DNA from: Clostridia bacterium | Lineage (GTDB): Bacteria; Bacillota; Clostridia; Oscillospirales; CAG-272 | Assembly: GCA_017457465.1 (NCBI GenBank) | Contig: JAFTHJ010000196.1 | Location: 1 to 15,441 of the forward strand | Length of the DNA: 15,441 nucleotides | Direction of reading: 5' to 3' | Shown: positions 13,654-15,441 of the stretch, piece by piece | Numbering within the stretch: the first letter of the stretch is position 1 | How the letters are laid out: each line of letters starts with the position of its first letter | Position numbers and translations under genes: made by a program | Notes under the pieces: model-generated | Databases searched by the model: none | What the model saw: the letters and a program-made list of their open reading frames with translations, nothing else | Told to the model about the DNA's origin: nothing

Positions 13654-14112
13654 CTATTTTTGTTGTCTGAATATCTCGCTCCTCATCACTATAGTGACAG
13701 GTCCGTCTGCAGACATATCTATCTCCATATGCTCTCCGAAAGCCCCCGTTCCGACCTGCGTAAGCTCCCCCTTGAGCAGAGAGACGAAATACTCGTAAAG
13801 CTCTCTCGCCTCATCAGGTCTTGCCGCCGCCATATAGTCGGGCCTGTTACCCTTTTTGTAATTTGCAAGAAGCGTGAAATTTGAGACGACAAGCGCCTCT
13901 CCTCCGATATCCTTGAGCGACAGATTCATCTTGTCGTCGTCATCGGTAAAAATTCGGAGCTTGACCGCCTTTGCCGCAAGTGTCTCGGCATCCGAGCGGG
14001 TATCGCCCTCGGCAACCCCGAGAAGCATCATAAGTCCCTTACCGCAGCTGCCGACTACCTCACCGCCAACACTGACCGACGCTCTTTTTACTCTCTGTAT
14101 AACAAGTACCAT
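13654..14112 (-). CDS. dtd: D-aminoacyl-tRNA deacylase
   Basis: This 152-residue homodimeric enzyme removes D-amino acids (and glycine from tRNA-Ala) from tRNAs. The opening VIQRVKRASVSVGGEVVG matches the family. The active-site motifs appear in altered form: SNFTL at 77-81 where SQFTL is usual, and ADGPVT at 135-140 where NxGPVT is usual. The cis-proline pair G137-P138 is kept, as is KKGNRPDY (86-93). The ATG at 14112 was chosen because it aligns with family N-termini. An alternative GTG at 14130 overlaps the rel stop (GTGA) and would add six residues. It is tightly packed with rel upstream and hemZ downstream, so an operon is likely. Confidence 0.93.
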   Translation of the reverse strand: MVLVIQRVKRASVSVGGEVVGSCGKGLMMLLGVAEGDTRSDAETLAAKAVKLRIFTDDDDKMNLSLKDIGGEALVVSNFTLLANYKKGNRPDYMAAARPDEARELYEYFVSLLKGELTQVGTGAFGEHMEIDMSADGPVTIVMRSEIFRQQK

Positions 14113-14126
14113 ACCGCCCCCGCTTA

Positions 14127-15441
14127 TCACGAAAATCCGCGCGTTACGTCAATAACGCCGTCAAGAGATTTCAGTCTTGAAACTATAGAGTGGTAATGCG
14201 AAACATTCTTACAGCTTATCTTGAGATTGACTATCGAGCGTCCCGACTGACCGCCAAGTGTGTTTATCTGGAGAATAAATACCTTCATTTCAGACAGAGC
14301 CACCGTAATATCTGCGATAATTCCTATTCTGTCGTAAACGTGTATCTTGAGCTGTGCCTCGTAGAAGTCGGCAGAGGTCTCTCCCTCGCTCTCCCAATGT
14401 GCCTCAACCCAACGGTCGCGATTCTCGTTGTTCGCCATTCCCACGATAACATTGGGGCAGTCACACTTATGTATGGATATTCCGTATCCCTTGGTGATAA
14501 ATCCGATAACGTCATCACCCGGCAGTGGGTTACAGCAACGCGCGAACTTGACCAGACATCCATCCGCTCCGTCCACCACGATACCGCTGTTCGACTTCAG
14601 GTTCTTCGGCTTCGCCGTCTTTACGTCTTCTGCCGTGATATTCAACTTCGGTGCCTCTGTCTCGGGCATCTTTACGGTTCTGTCAAACTCGTCCTTCAGC
14701 TTAAGCGCTACCTTGGAGAGCGTTATTCCGCCGTAGCCGAGAGTATTGTAAAAGTCGTCCGCGCTCATAAAGCCTATGCGCTGACCGACATTCATAACAA
14801 CCTCGTTTCTCTGCGCCTCGGTGTATGACCTTCCGTATTTCTTGAACTCCCCGTCGACCATACTCTTACCCGTGACAATATTCTCGGGGCGCTTTTCCCG
14901 CTTGAACCAACCGCGTATCTTGGTTCTCGCCTCACTGGTCTTGACTATGTTGAGCCAATCTCGGCTCGGGCCCTTTGACGAGGGAGATGTGAGTATCTCA
15001 ACTATCTCGCCATTCTGCGGAACTCTGTCTATCGGCACTATCATACCGTTTATCTTGGCGCCTATCATAGAGTTTCCGACGCCCGAATGTATCGCGTAGG
15101 CGAAGTCTATTACCGTCGCCCCCTGCGGCAGAGCGATAACGTCTCCTCGGGGTGTGAAAACAAAGGTCTCATCGTGGAAGATATCTGTCTTGAGCGCGTT
15201 CATAAACTCATCAGGGTCTCTTGCCGCGTCCTCGGTCTCGATAAGCTTCGCTATCCACTCAAGCTTCTTGTCGATTTCCTCCTTCGAGCGCTCACCCGAC
15301 TTGTATTTCCAATGCGCCGCGATACCGTACTCGGCAACGTGGTGCATCTCCCAAGTCCTTATCTGAACCTCAAACGGTATTCCGTCGCGTCCTATGACAG
15401 TGGTGTGCAGAGAGCGGTACATATTCGGCTTCGGGGTGGAG
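14127..15441 (-). CDS. rel: (p)ppGpp synthetase/hydrolase of the RelA/SpoT family, 5' end cut off
   Basis: 437 residues of the C-terminal part are visible; the hydrolase domain and most of the synthetase domain lie beyond the right edge. The visible order is: the end of the synthetase domain (PNMYRSLHTTVIG, FEVQIRTWEMHHVAEYGIAAHWKYK, visible residues 5-47), the TGS domain (about 91-151, ETFVFTPRGDVIALPQGATVIDFAYAIH), a helical linker, the conserved-cysteine (zinc-finger) domain (GCLVKFARCCNPLPGDDV, C302, C303, then HKCDC near 324-328), and a C-terminal ACT domain (363-437). This is the full regulatory half of a long ribosome-associated Rel. It makes the alarmone pppGpp/ppGpp on amino acid starvation. 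Its stop overlaps the possible GTG start of dtd. The pairing rel-dtd-hemZ is common in clostridia. Confidence 0.96.
   Translation of the reverse strand, partial: STPKPNMYRSLHTTVIGRDGIPFEVQIRTWEMHHVAEYGIAAHWKYKSGERSKEEIDKKLEWIAKLIETEDAARDPDEFMNALKTDIFHDETFVFTPRGDVIALPQGATVIDFAYAIHSGVGNSMIGAKINGMIVPIDRVPQNGEIVEILTSPSSKGPSRDWLNIVKTSEARTKIRGWFKREKRPENIVTGKSMVDGEFKKYGRSYTEAQRNEVVMNVGQRIGFMSADDFYNTLGYGGITLSKVALKLKDEFDRTVKMPETEAPKLNITAEDVKTAKPKNLKSNSGIVVDGADGCLVKFARCCNPLPGDDVIGFITKGYGISIHKCDCPNVIVGMANNENRDRWVEAHWESEGETSADFYEAQLKIHVYDRIGIIADITVALSEMKVFILQINTLGGQSGRSIVNLKISCKNVSHYHSIVSRLKSLDGVIDVTRGFS

Noticed and set aside
1..15441. CRISPR array, insertion sequence, prophage, toxin-antitoxin or defence system
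   Set aside because: No repeat-spacer pattern, transposase, integrase, phage or defence protein motifs were seen; the gene content is core chromosomal.

Overview
The window reads as chromosomal DNA from an anaerobic, probably endospore-forming member of the Clostridia (Bacillota), perhaps a gut lineage near the Oscillospirales or Christensenellales. The evidence is a T-box tryptophan leader, a bifunctional AdhE, an HPr-like protein, consensus SigA promoters with strong AGGAGG-type ribosome sites, and above all a minus-strand gene order (spoVB-like, mazG, rqcP/yabO, yabP, yabQ, divIC) that matches the Bacillus subtilis yabM-yabN-yabO-yabP-yabQ-divIC neighbourhood. The exact taxon cannot be read from the sequence. 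No rRNA, tRNA, CRISPR array, transposase or phage gene was seen.

Left part (1-1190, minus strand): a tryptophan module. A perfect SigA promoter drives a T-box leader whose specifier codon reads as UGG (Trp). It is followed by a terminator, a ten-codon leader ORF containing one Trp codon, and then trpB, which runs off the left edge. A 13-bp perfect inverted repeat brackets this promoter.

Second part (1194-5109, minus strand): adhE (acetaldehyde/alcohol dehydrogenase) with its own promoter, a leader with two hairpins and a Rex-like site upstream, followed 27 bp later by a small aminoglycoside-phosphotransferase-fold kinase. Upstream lies a separately promoted 88-residue protein that resembles the FAIM1 beta-sandwich family best known from animals.

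Third part (5240-6540, plus strand): a TVP38/TMEM64 (DedA-like) membrane protein and a small HPr-like protein that has lost the catalytic histidine but keeps the regulatory-serine region, ending in a strong terminator that faces the next cluster.

Right part (6557-15441, minus strand): a long co-directional cluster in transcription order rel (5' end cut off), dtd, hemZ, uridine-kinase-like, spoVB-like flippase, mazG, hup (HU), rqcP, yabP, yabQ, divIC. It combines stress signalling and quality control (ppGpp, D-aminoacyl-tRNA proofreading, NTP sanitation, ribosome rescue), tetrapyrrole-type radical SAM chemistry, and sporulation and division functions. It is not one simple operon: hup has its own promoter and a candidate terminator, and a strong intrinsic terminator separates rqcP from yabP.

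The most unusual points are the Trp-containing leader ORF behind a Trp T-box, the bacterial FAIM1-like protein, the histidine-less HPr homologue, and the terminator placed directly before yabP-yabQ-divIC.
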